A DNA stretch of 64,000 nt, from the NCBI GenBank assembly GCA_019636375.1, contig JAHBXS010000005.1:186001-250000 (forward strand). Reading direction: 5' to 3'. This document shows positions 53,971-62,808 of the stretch, one piece after another. The translations under genes and the position numbers were made by a program. The notes under the pieces are model-generated. The model saw only the letters and a list, made by a program, of their open reading frames with translations, was not told where the DNA came from and did no database searches. Numbering within the stretch: the stretch's first letter is position 1; each line of letters opens with the position of its first letter. The stretch is from Pirellulaceae bacterium (GTDB lineage Bacteria > Planctomycetota > Planctomycetia > Pirellulales > Pirellulaceae).

Positions 53971-55278
53971 ATGAACATGCAATGTAGAAACGGTTTGTCG
54001 ATTATCGAAGTGCTGACGGCAATTGTCGTGGCGCTCGTCGGTGTCGCGGGCGTGATGATTTTGATCCCCTTTGCTGTCGACCAAGCGAAAATTGGTTTCG
54101 ACCAAGAAACGTCTTATCGCCAAGGCGCTAATGCGGCGAACGAATATGAACTCAAGGGATTCGGAGATCGCCAACGATGGGTGCTCGACGCACCTCCAAT
54201 CGCAGGTCGAACCGCTCGCAGTTACATGCTTGATCCTATTGCCGTGGCAAATCGTGCGGCTCAAGGATTTGTCGCCCAAGATACGATACCGCCTCAGGGT
54301 GCGTTTCCGTTTGTCGAGACAAGTTTGTCTGCTGGGTTGCCACCTCATGATCGCACAATTTTTATCGAAAACGTTAATCTGGCTCGGCAAGTTGCTCCTT
54401 TTTTACCATTCGAAAGCACTTTGGCTCAGCATCATTTTACTTGGGACGATGATCTCCAAGTCACCGACCCTGCCAATCCGATTGCCGGATACATTTCCGC
54501 AGACGTAGCACCTCCACAGCAGATTTTTGATCAAAACAATTCTGGGGCATTGGTGCGTCGTCAAGCGATGGGGGAAATGTCCGTTCGGGTATTGGTGGCT
54601 CCAGATCGCTTCACCGCTACATCTTTGAATCCCGGAGAGCCCTATCCGGCAGACCCCAACACCGGAGCGAATGATACGATTCGCGAGACGCGCAATTATT
54701 TCATCGTGGAAAAAACGCGGCCTCGACCGAATCCTCCGGCAAATACACGACAGCCGTACGACCGGATTTATCAAGTCGATCATCCATACCCGACAAATCC
54801 TTATGACCCGATCGCTAATCCAAACGCTCGGATCGCCTTTTCGGGAGGAACACTCATCTTCCGTGAACAGGCTGGAGGGACTCTGACTCATAACAACCTC
54901 CAAACCGCCAATGCCAACTCGACCCAACGGGCAGAAATCCGCCGTGGGGACTGGGTGGCGTTGACCAACATTACTTACGATTACGCGACCAACCGGTACG
55001 TCCAGCAAATCAATTTTTATCAGGTGGACGACGCGACGTTTGTCGATGTTGCTCCGCTGGCTCCACCACCGTTTTGGCAAGTTACGCTGCGAGGACCGGA
55101 CTTTGATTTTGGTTGGGCTTATTCAGCGCCAGGCGTTCCCGTGAATCCCCAAGACTACAACTCGTTTGACCAGTTCTTTGCAACCGGGGACCCGCTGGGT
55201 GCCGTGGTGCCGTCAAGAACCTATGCGATTCACCTTCCTGACGTTTGGGCGGTGTTTGAAAAGACCTATCGCGAGTAA
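53971..55278 (+). CDS. Long prepilin-like protein (tandem paralogue 2)
   Basis: About 435 residues from ATG 53971. NGLSIIEVLTAIVVALVGVAG is the same prepilin leader as in the preceding gene, and the two proteins align over their whole length, including IAFSGGTLIFREQAGG and LRGPDFDFGWAY. The DNA of the membrane segment is identical over 62 bp, while the rest has diverged. The pair arose by tandem duplication, with gene conversion or strong constraint on the leader region. It precedes the very large GspK-like gene. Confidence 0.9.
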   Translation: MNMQCRNGLSIIEVLTAIVVALVGVAGVMILIPFAVDQAKIGFDQETSYRQGANAANEYELKGFGDRQRWVLDAPPIAGRTARSYMLDPIAVANRAAQGFVAQDTIPPQGAFPFVETSLSAGLPPHDRTIFIENVNLARQVAPFLPFESTLAQHHFTWDDDLQVTDPANPIAGYISADVAPPQQIFDQNNSGALVRRQAMGEMSVRVLVAPDRFTATSLNPGEPYPADPNTGANDTIRETRNYFIVEKTRPRPNPPANTRQPYDRIYQVDHPYPTNPYDPIANPNARIAFSGGTLIFREQAGGTLTHNNLQTANANSTQRAEIRRGDWVALTNITYDYATNRYVQQINFYQVDDATFVDVAPLAPPPFWQVTLRGPDFDFGWAYSAPGVPVNPQDYNSFDQFFATGDPLGAVVPSRTYAIHLPDVWAVFEKTYRE

Positions 55279-55374
55279 GCAAAGAACTACCGAATGATCA
55301 ATTCACCGAGTCGTGAGGCAAATGTCGACCGGACGAACAAAGAATTCAAATTTATAGAAACTGGAAAGACCATC

Positions 55375-58300
55375 ATGAACAAGCTGCTTCAAACCAAATT
55401 TGGACCACGCAATCGGCGGGGAGTCACGCTGCTGTTCGTTTTGACCCTGATCGTATTGTTCCTGCTGATGGGGACATCCTTCATGCTGATCGCCAATCAA
55501 TTTCGGCGGTCGGCAGTGGTAATGGGGAACATCAAAGTCCGCCGTGACGACGCGCGGAGTTTGGTCAGTCGGGCCTTTTACGATGTCTACCGTGGTGTAC
55601 CCTTGGACGATACGACGTCACCTCTACGTGGACATTCCATTTTGGAGGATATGTATGGTTACGGGCTCTTGGGTAATGTTGACAGCGTTGCACCAGTTCC
55701 GGGGACCAATCAAATTTATCGCTTGACGATGCAACAACCCGGCGTTCGCCGGATGCTTGATGATGGTCCGATTACTCTTGCAGAAACCGACCATCAATAT
55801 TCGGGGCACTTGATCACGTTTACGAGTGGTCCTTCGGCGGGGACGACTTGCCAAGTCGTAGCATATGAGTATAACCACACGACTTTGGTTTCTACTTTTT
55901 ATCTCAGGCCAGCATGGCGGGACAATTCGGAACTCGCCGCAACGCTCCTTCAAGCGAACGCGGGTGACTCGTTGGTTATGAATGGTCGTCCTTTTTCAGG
56001 CACCGGGGCGGGTGGGTTCGATTCAGCCGCAGCCCCCAACGTTGCTGCTCTAGGTCCCGAGGCTCTTTTGCCCAATCGAATCGGGGAAACTCGCTTGCAA
56101 TTCAGGGATAATTATCTCGGTGCAAACGGAGGCTGGAACTTCCGTTCGGTCAATGAAGACTATGATGCCCCCGATTATCAAAACATGTTCTTGGCTGGTT
56201 TGGATGACGCCGGGCGGGTGAGTATCCCAAGTTTCCATCGCGACTCTTTGCACGCCTTCCACCTAAATCCCGCGCCTCCTCATCGTTCCGTGTTTGATGC
56301 ATTTAATACCGGTGTTGGAACGTTGCGAGTAGACAACACCGGTGACGGCAACGACGATGGAATTTGGATTGATATCGGACTGCCGATGCAAACAGATGTC
56401 AAGGGTCGTGTGTATCGACCGCTGGTGTCTTATACCATTCTCGATATGGACGCCAATCTCAACCTGAATTTCCATGGCAATCCGACTCAACTCGACCCGG
56501 ACTTGTTCGTCAGCATTCGCGACCCCTTGGCGGGGGGAATGGGAAGTCCTCTTGGGCGAACAGGGCGTGGGCATGGTGTTGCCGAGATTTCACTGGAAAC
56601 GTTCGCAAACTCTTGTACACCTCCTTTAGACCCTTTTTTCGCAAGCAATATTATGCGAGGGAACGCGCAATACCCTGGCCGTTATGGATTTTCTCCAGCA
56701 GATAGTGTTCCGGGCGTTGTCGGAATTCGAGACGAGATCTTTCCCGGTTTAAAATTTGCTGCGATCCCTAATCCCGGCAGTTTGACAGGAAATGCTTATG
56801 CGACGGCAGCGGACCTCCAAGGCCGTTTTAATATGGGAGTGTCAGTAAACTCGCCCGTTTTGTTTGGGGTCCCATTGGGGATGCCTGTGGTCGATGTTAT
56901 CGCGTCACCACTCGTAGAAGGTTTGGACATCGCCTACGAGGCCGACATCACCAGTTCGCCTTATACTCCGGTCTTCACCGGCACCGCCAAAGACGTCCAC
57001 TTCTCGGCGAAAGAACTGGAAGGTGTTCTGCGTCACGATGCTCCAGACGCTAACACATTGCCGCGACGACTCGTGGAACTGATTGGACCAGGCTTTGTTG
57101 ATACTGCTCGCCACTTAGTCACAACAGACAGTTTCGAAGTTCCGGCACCTCCTCAACATGTCGTGGCATTACTTAATCAAAAGCTGACGATCGCCGATCC
57201 AATCCAACGGAACAACCATATCAATTTCTATCTTGCTCCAGAGATGCTGCGGGGCGGAAAATTGAATCTGAATCGATCGTTCGACACCTACGCTGGTTCG
57301 GGAATAGACGAACGCATCGAATTGGCTCGCCACTTGTACATTTTGTTCTTGTTGATGTTTGAGGATCGGATTGTCGGTATCGATTACAATCGAGATGGAA
57401 GCGTCGATGTCTTTGATCGCCGTGCTTTTTGCTACGACATGGCTCAATGGGCAGTCAACATCGTCGATTTTCGGGATACCGATTCAATCATGACTGGATT
57501 TGAATTCCCGTTTGACCCTTGGGCTGGATGGGAGAACATTGGAATGGGCCTTGAGCTTTCCAATAATCTTAATACGCCCGTGGACCCGAACTATGGTGGC
57601 GTGGTATGGGGTTGTGAACGTCCGGAGTTGTTGATCACCGAGTCGTACGCTCATCATGATCGTCGCACGGAAGACACACCCGAAAACCAAACCGTGGCAG
57701 ATGGCGACGATTACGACAGCGCTTTGGTTCCAAATGCGGCTGCGTTTTTTGAATTGTACGCACCTTGGATCTACAGTACGTCCGCAACTGCCAATGCCGA
57801 TAACGAAACTCCCAGTTCGCTATACGATGGATTTAACAATCTCAATATCGCTCGCACAGCGCCCAATGGCGATCCTGTTTGGCGAATCGTAGCGACCCGC
57901 AAAGACATAGAAAAATTTTACGATTTAGATGATCCGTTCGTCACGCGGGCAGCTTCTGACCTGGAACGAATCGTCTACTTCACTCAACCCGCAGGGGCTG
58001 GTCCTGAATTTCGCGGGTTGAACGTTTATTACCCAACCGTCAATCCACCCTCAATTCCACGCGGCGGTTTTGCTGTGGTTGGTTCATCGGGAGTTGAAGT
58101 TGGCAACGAATATCGAACTTACCTCGGACGAAAAAATGATCCTGCGTGGGAGGTCGAACTCGATACAACCCGTCGGATTTCACTCATACCAGCAGAAGGA
58201 CGAGTTGAAATTCTGAACTGGGACGGTGCCAATATGGTTGCTGAATCACGTACTTGCGTTGCGATTCCAATCAACCGAAACAACTTGGTTTCGGGGGCAG

Positions 58301-59937
58301 TTCCTCGCTCGCTGGGCTTAAGTGATCCTGTACAAGGCTATGCAATTCCTGGTGTTCGTGAGTTGCAGGCAATTGCTGATGGATTCCAATTTGTTGATCC
58401 AACGAACACGCCAATGACTCTGGATACTCCGGTCGACAAGTCGACTCAACCGATTGATTGGGAATCCACTCTTCGACACAATGGGCTAATTGTTACTCTT
58501 CCGCCACCTTCACCTGGTGATCCCCCGCAGCATTTTGGTTTCCGTGTAGTGCATCTTCAGCGATTGGCGAATCCGGACTTACCGCACGATCCGAATTCGA
58601 ATCCCTACCGAACTGTTGATGTTCATAACGTCGATTTGCTGTCCTTTAATGGTCTAGAGTCACCGGTTGCATCTAACGACCCTGATCTTACTGACCCACC
58701 GGTGACATTCCTAATGGGTATTGAATGTACGTCTTATGAGCGTGGTGAATCGCCGACAACGGAACCGCTACTTCTTTGGCGTGAGGAAGTGGATGGGAAA
58801 TTGCTGCCCGCTGTTACTGGCCTTCCGCAGGCTGATGGACATCATTTCAATTTTGATTTGACCGATTCTCTCGGAACCATTAACGACGTTTATCGAGATG
58901 ACTTTGCGAACGCTGGAGGAATGATTTCGTTTCCGTGGCTTACTTGGAATAATCGTCCCTATGAGAGCCATCTAGAATTGGCCTCGGTCCCGATGTTCCG
59001 CTCTTCGTTGATGTTGTGCAAGTTTACAGTCAACGACACTCGCGATCGATACTCTCCTCCGGATGCAGAAGATTCCAGTAATGGCCGGCTTTGGTTCGCT
59101 TCGAATTTCGGGCACTTGCCGAACTTTTATGGGGACACAACAACCGCCGGCACTTATGAGAGTCTCAACTTGCAACGAATATTGGACTATGTTGAAGTCC
59201 CTTCGCGATTCTTGGGTGCAGAAACATTCTTCGATTCGACGCCGTTTAATAACGTTGCGGGTTACGCTCTGGGGTTGAACTACCCGAACAACGCCGTTTC
59301 CAACATGCGTTATCCCGGAAAGATCAATCTCAATACGATCCGCGAGGAAACCTACAATGCGCTGATGGGTGGATATGCGAATGACCTTCCGTGGGCGGAT
59401 TTCGCGGCCTCGCGCAGTGGTACTGCTCTAGGTCTGCCAACCGATTTCCCGTGGGTTTATCGCTCGGCAGAAGCTGCGAATTATGTACCACCTGGTAATG
59501 CTCCTCGTGATTTGATGTACACTCGAAACGGTGTTCTTCCGGACCAAGTAGGACTCACCTCCGGTCCCACACTGTTCCGCGCTCAAGACGGAGGAACTGG
59601 CGACCAGCCTTTGTTCGATTTCACCGGCACGGCGAGCTTGGCCAAGGACCCAGATCGTAGCCAATATTTCCAAAACGAAATGCGGCAACGATTGGGGAAT
59701 ATGGTCACGACACGGTCCAGCGTATTTGCGATTTGGATCACGGTCGGATTCTTTGAGGTCGACCAAGTCACCGGCCAAGTCACTCAAGTGGAAATGCTTG
59801 ACGAACGGTTCCGCAGGCAACGGTATCGAGGGTTCTACATCATCGATCGCTCGATCCCAGTCGCCTGCGAGCCCGGACAAGACCACAACGTCGACCGCGC
59901 AGTTCTCACAGAATCGGTCTGGGAAGAATTCCAATAG
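55375..59937 (+). CDS. Very large prepilin-like (GspK-type) secretion protein
   Basis: About 1520 residues from ATG 55375, which has GGAAAGA upstream. The N-terminus (RRGVTLLFVLTLIVLFLLMG) is a pseudopilin-type membrane helix without the Glu at position 5, as in GspK. A helix with RRSAVVMGNIKVRRDDARSLVSRA follows. The body is beta-rich and acidic with no clear domain; DYNRDGSVDVFDR resembles an EF-hand or dockerin loop. GspK caps the pseudopilus in type II systems but is about 300 residues; this is about five times longer. Likely role: a tip or stalk of a planctomycete-specific filament. Confidence 0.88.
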   Translation: MNKLLQTKFGPRNRRGVTLLFVLTLIVLFLLMGTSFMLIANQFRRSAVVMGNIKVRRDDARSLVSRAFYDVYRGVPLDDTTSPLRGHSILEDMYGYGLLGNVDSVAPVPGTNQIYRLTMQQPGVRRMLDDGPITLAETDHQYSGHLITFTSGPSAGTTCQVVAYEYNHTTLVSTFYLRPAWRDNSELAATLLQANAGDSLVMNGRPFSGTGAGGFDSAAAPNVAALGPEALLPNRIGETRLQFRDNYLGANGGWNFRSVNEDYDAPDYQNMFLAGLDDAGRVSIPSFHRDSLHAFHLNPAPPHRSVFDAFNTGVGTLRVDNTGDGNDDGIWIDIGLPMQTDVKGRVYRPLVSYTILDMDANLNLNFHGNPTQLDPDLFVSIRDPLAGGMGSPLGRTGRGHGVAEISLETFANSCTPPLDPFFASNIMRGNAQYPGRYGFSPADSVPGVVGIRDEIFPGLKFAAIPNPGSLTGNAYATAADLQGRFNMGVSVNSPVLFGVPLGMPVVDVIASPLVEGLDIAYEADITSSPYTPVFTGTAKDVHFSAKELEGVLRHDAPDANTLPRRLVELIGPGFVDTARHLVTTDSFEVPAPPQHVVALLNQKLTIADPIQRNNHINFYLAPEMLRGGKLNLNRSFDTYAGSGIDERIELARHLYILFLLMFEDRIVGIDYNRDGSVDVFDRRAFCYDMAQWAVNIVDFRDTDSIMTGFEFPFDPWAGWENIGMGLELSNNLNTPVDPNYGGVVWGCERPELLITESYAHHDRRTEDTPENQTVADGDDYDSALVPNAAAFFELYAPWIYSTSATANADNETPSSLYDGFNNLNIARTAPNGDPVWRIVATRKDIEKFYDLDDPFVTRAASDLERIVYFTQPAGAGPEFRGLNVYYPTVNPPSIPRGGFAVVGSSGVEVGNEYRTYLGRKNDPAWEVELDTTRRISLIPAEGRVEILNWDGANMVAESRTCVAIPINRNNLVSGAVPRSLGLSDPVQGYAIPGVRELQAIADGFQFVDPTNTPMTLDTPVDKSTQPIDWESTLRHNGLIVTLPPPSPGDPPQHFGFRVVHLQRLANPDLPHDPNSNPYRTVDVHNVDLLSFNGLESPVASNDPDLTDPPVTFLMGIECTSYERGESPTTEPLLLWREEVDGKLLPAVTGLPQADGHHFNFDLTDSLGTINDVYRDDFANAGGMISFPWLTWNNRPYESHLELASVPMFRSSLMLCKFTVNDTRDRYSPPDAEDSSNGRLWFASNFGHLPNFYGDTTTAGTYESLNLQRILDYVEVPSRFLGAETFFDSTPFNNVAGYALGLNYPNNAVSNMRYPGKINLNTIREETYNALMGGYANDLPWADFAASRSGTALGLPTDFPWVYRSAEAANYVPPGNAPRDLMYTRNGVLPDQVGLTSGPTLFRAQDGGTGDQPLFDFTGTASLAKDPDRSQYFQNEMRQRLGNMVTTRSSVFAIWITVGFFEVDQVTGQVTQVEMLDERFRRQRYRGFYIIDRSIPVACEPGQDHNVDRAVLTESVWEEFQ

Positions 59938-59963
59938 GCGATCTGCAGCGGGAATCGTAACGA

Positions 59964-60056
59964 TCCGCCGAGCAAGTCGGCGGCATTCGCGGGAGCGCGA
60001 GTAGCGGCCTTGGCGTTGTAGCAGAAAACGTAAAAATCCGCCGTGTAAAACGGCGG
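59964..60056. repeat. Two related hairpins (CCGCCG...CGGCGG) 74 bp apart
   Basis: CCGCCGA-GCAAG-TCGGCGG at 59964-59982 and CCGCCGT-GTAAA-ACGGCGG at 60038-60056. Both are followed by CATT. The first lies just after the large gene and may act as a terminator, but no T run follows either. Confidence 0.6.
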
Positions 60057-60160
60057 CATTTATGTTGTGCAATTCTCTCCCCTGTTGAACCGCTAATTGC
60101 TCCCGAGAATCCCTGCTCGTAATTCGCGAAACTAGCCTTCCCGAAATTGGGCAGCACTTT

Positions 60161-60277
60161 AATACCACCGGCTTGTCCGGTTGGATCGTTATGTTTCTCG
60201 CTACAAAAGCTGCCAACGATCCCGCCCTTATTCGAATACCACCGGCTTGCCCGGTTGGATCGTTATGTTTCTCGCTA
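60161..60277. repeat. 43-bp direct repeat, two copies 74 bp apart
   Basis: Copies at 60161-60203 and 60235-60277 differ at one base. Each holds the hairpin ACCGG-CTTGY-CCGGT and the block TTGGATCGTTATGTTTCTCG. They lie just upstream of the acyl-CoA dehydrogenase gene. Confidence 0.85.
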
Positions 60278-60417
60278 AATCGAGGTCGCCGGTTGCGTTT
60301 TTATAGTTCGCAAATGATAATCTTAAGGCATATTTGACGGGCACCGTGTGCTGGCGTCCGTCGTGATTGCACCGTTTTAGAATTATTTTTCATCACCGCG
60401 AACCCCGAGCAGCCGGA

Positions 60418-62208
60418 ATGTCCGCAACCCTGTCCGACCAACAAAAAAAACAAATCGCCCAAGCCGAAGAGATTCTGTTCTCCGGTCCCGAAAAAGAAGG
60501 CTTTGCCAAAGACCTGTTCTTCGGACGTTTCCGGACGGAATCGATCATGCCGTATCCGGAACTTGTCGGGGAAGCCAAAGCTGCAGGCGACGCCAAAGTC
60601 GCCGAGGTCAAGCAATTCTGTCTTGCCCATATCGACCCCGCCCAAATTGACCGCGACGCTCGAATCCCTGACTCGGTGATCAAGGGGCTCGGTGAAATCG
60701 GCGTCTTGGGGATGACGGTCGGTCGCGAAGTCGGAGGGCTGGGGATGTCCCAGTTCAACTACTGCCGCGTCATGGAAGTGATCGGAGGCCACTGCGGTTC
60801 GACGGCGGTCTTCGTCAACGCTCATCACTCGATCGGCTTGAGAGCATTGGAGCTGTTCGGCACCAAGGAACAAAAGGAATACTTGCGTCCCCTGATGACG
60901 GGTGACAAGATCGCGGCCTTTGGTCTCACCGAACCTCACGCCGGCTCCGATGCCGGAAACGTGCGCACGCGAGCGGAACCAATCGAAAATGGCGCTGCCT
61001 TCTTGATCAACGGCGAAAAGCGTTGGATCACCAACGGAGGAATCGCCGACGTCGTGACCCTGATGGCTCGCACCCCTGATCCGTCTGATCCAGACGGTAA
61101 GATCACCGCATTCGTTGTGACGCCTGATATGCCGGGCTTCAAAGTTGTCGAAGAACGGATGGACAAAACCGGCATTCGAGGAACGGCCACCGGCCGCTTG
61201 CAGTTTACCAATATGCGAGTCCCTCGCGAAAACATTTTAGGTTCGCTGGGGAAGGGCTTGCGGATGGCCCTCACGGTTCTCGACTTTGGCCGCACGACCT
61301 TCGGTGCAAGTTGTACGGGAGCGGCTAAATTCTGCCTCGAACGAATGGTCCATCGTGCCAACAACCGTCGTCAGTTCGGCAAAACGTTGGGTGAGTTCGA
61401 ATTGGTCAAACGCAAAATCGCGGACGCAGCGGCGGACATCTACGCGATGGAGAGTGCCACTTACCACACAGCGGCTCTGATCGACAGCGGAGCCGAAGAC
61501 TACATGATTGAAACGGCCATGATCAAGGTTTTCGCCAGTGATCAGTTGTGGCGGATCACGAATGACTGCCTCCAAGTCTGGGGTGGGGCAGGTTTCTTCA
61601 CTGATCAGCCGTTCGAACGCTTGATGCGCGACGCGCGGCTGAACATGATTGGCGAAGGGGCCAACGAAGTCTTGCGTTGTTTCGTCGCCGCTGTCGGCTT
61701 GCGACATCTAGGGATGGATATGCTCAAGTTGACCAAGAAACCGTGGAACGCTTACAAGCTGCTCCGCACTCCGCCGCCGATCCCGGTCCAACATGAGCAC
61801 TTGCGGTTCGCGGCGCGCCATCTCTCCAAACAAATTTCGCGATTCGCGTGGGCTTGTGATATGGCTCTCGTCAAATACGGGCAACAGATCATTGACCAGC
61901 AGTATGTCCAAGCCCGCCTTGGAGATATCGCGACTGAAATTTTCATGGCCAGTTGCGTTTACGCACGGTTGGAAAATTTGCTCCTCAACGGCACGATTCC
62001 CGACTCGGCCAAACGACATGAGGAAGCGACGGGGCTCTACTACATGCGAATGGCCGAAGCTCGCAACGAGGTGCGATTCCAAGAGCTAAAGGTCAACCTC
62101 GATCAAGAAGCCAATGAGGTCGCCGATTTCTGGTTGCGGCACAATTACGACAACGATTGGGTCTTGAAGCCCAAGGTCGAAGTCGATCCCGAAGCTCCGT
62201 TGAGTTAG
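60418..62208 (+). CDS. Acyl-CoA dehydrogenase (VLCAD/ACAD9-like) with a C-terminal extension
   Basis: 596 residues from ATG 60418; a longer TTG start at 60367 lacks support. The flavoprotein core has LTEPHAGSDAGNVRT, GEKRWITNGGIADV, RMDKTGIRGTATGRL, ANNRRQFGKTLGEFELVKRKIAD and LQVWGGAGFF. The catalytic base probably lies in MIGEGANEVLRCF, the VLCAD/ACAD9 arrangement. A domain of about 150 residues follows (about 445-596), as in VLCAD, where it aids membrane association. Role: beta-oxidation of long acyl-CoA, passing electrons to ETF. It is not in an obvious fatty-acid operon. A palindrome lies just after the stop. Confidence 0.93.
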   Translation: MSATLSDQQKKQIAQAEEILFSGPEKEGFAKDLFFGRFRTESIMPYPELVGEAKAAGDAKVAEVKQFCLAHIDPAQIDRDARIPDSVIKGLGEIGVLGMTVGREVGGLGMSQFNYCRVMEVIGGHCGSTAVFVNAHHSIGLRALELFGTKEQKEYLRPLMTGDKIAAFGLTEPHAGSDAGNVRTRAEPIENGAAFLINGEKRWITNGGIADVVTLMARTPDPSDPDGKITAFVVTPDMPGFKVVEERMDKTGIRGTATGRLQFTNMRVPRENILGSLGKGLRMALTVLDFGRTTFGASCTGAAKFCLERMVHRANNRRQFGKTLGEFELVKRKIADAAADIYAMESATYHTAALIDSGAEDYMIETAMIKVFASDQLWRITNDCLQVWGGAGFFTDQPFERLMRDARLNMIGEGANEVLRCFVAAVGLRHLGMDMLKLTKKPWNAYKLLRTPPPIPVQHEHLRFAARHLSKQISRFAWACDMALVKYGQQIIDQQYVQARLGDIATEIFMASCVYARLENLLLNGTIPDSAKRHEEATGLYYMRMAEARNEVRFQELKVNLDQEANEVADFWLRHNYDNDWVLKPKVEVDPEAPLS

Positions 62209-62233
62209 TAGGGCGAGTTGCCAATTCGCCCTA
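62209..62233. terminator. Palindrome after the acyl-CoA dehydrogenase gene
   Basis: TAGGGCGA-(9-base loop)-TCGCCCTA begins one base after the stop codon. It lacks a T run and lies between converging genes, so it may protect or separate the two mRNAs instead of being a classic terminator. It resembles in form the element after aroA. Confidence 0.55.
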
Positions 62234-62272
62234 CCACTCGTCACAGCAGCGGTCAAAAGATCAGTGGCCGAA

Positions 62273-62491
62273 CTACCCGACCTTGGTCATATCGAACTCG
62301 ACATCCATTTCCAATTGCGGAAAGTGCGAGTCTTCCATCCCAAACGGCTTGAGTTCGCCTCGTAAAATTCGCACGTCGGCAGGTGCATTGATCCCGATGC
62401 GAATTTGGTTCCCTTTGATCTGTAAAACCTCGAGTGTGATCCGGCCGTCGATGACAATCGTTTCGTTGGTTTTGCGTGAAAGAACTAACAT
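62273..62491 (-). CDS. csrA: Carbon storage regulator CsrA
   Basis: 72 residues: MLVLSRKTNETIVIDGRITLEVLQI and GINAPADVRILRGEL are the CsrA strands and RNA-binding residues (L4, R6 near the N-terminus; R44-type residue in VRILRGE). CsrA dimers bind ANGGA motifs in mRNA leaders and block or stabilise them, affecting carbon use, motility and biofilm. The ATG at 62491 has AAGGAAAGGG 9 bases upstream. A longer in-frame start exists up to 62578, but the family begins here. It is divergent to hrpA. No FliW gene lies in the window. Confidence 0.96.
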   Translation of the reverse strand: MLVLSRKTNETIVIDGRITLEVLQIKGNQIRIGINAPADVRILRGELKPFGMEDSHFPQLEMDVEFDMTKVG

Positions 62492-62808
62492 GATCTTGTC
62501 CCTTTCCTTAATTTGTCGGCGATAAAACTTCATCCCTATCTTCGAAGAGCCGCGGACACCTTTGGTCCAACACGCCAAAATTTTCTGAAAACAACCAAAA
62601 TTCCTTTAAACCTGAACTTTTTCGCCCAAAATGGCTCTTGATTGGCTAGCACCCCCCTCAAAAAGGCCTGGGTTGCTAGCGTAAAATCGCTTGCTCAACG
62701 TCAGAGTTTTCGGCCTTCGAACTGTCGAGCGGAAGACAACTGATCGAGACTTTTCACCCGAACGGTTCGAAAGAGCATCGATCCGAGCCACTTTTCGCCA
62801 TTTTTGCC
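62492..62808. other. Intergenic region (317 bp) between divergent csrA and hrpA
   Basis: It contains a hairpin GCTAGC-ACCC/GGGT-T-GCTAGC at 62645-62680 with a 15-base loop. No further gene was supported. The frame of hrpA is open from 62680. Confidence 0.65.

Larger units (their letters stand above)
59938..60417. other. Intergenic region (480 bp) with duplicated hairpins
   Basis: It holds two related pairs of short repeats, each 74 bp apart: 59964-59982 with 60038-60056, and 60161-60203 with 60235-60277. The minus-strand frame over the end of the preceding gene is a shadow. A leader for the acyl-CoA dehydrogenase gene should lie at the end. Confidence 0.7.

Noticed and set aside
59428-60216. 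Minus-strand frame of 262 codons at the end of the large GspK-like gene
   Set aside because: Antisense to a well-supported coding region and into a repeat-rich gap; composition is not protein-like and no domain is recognisable.
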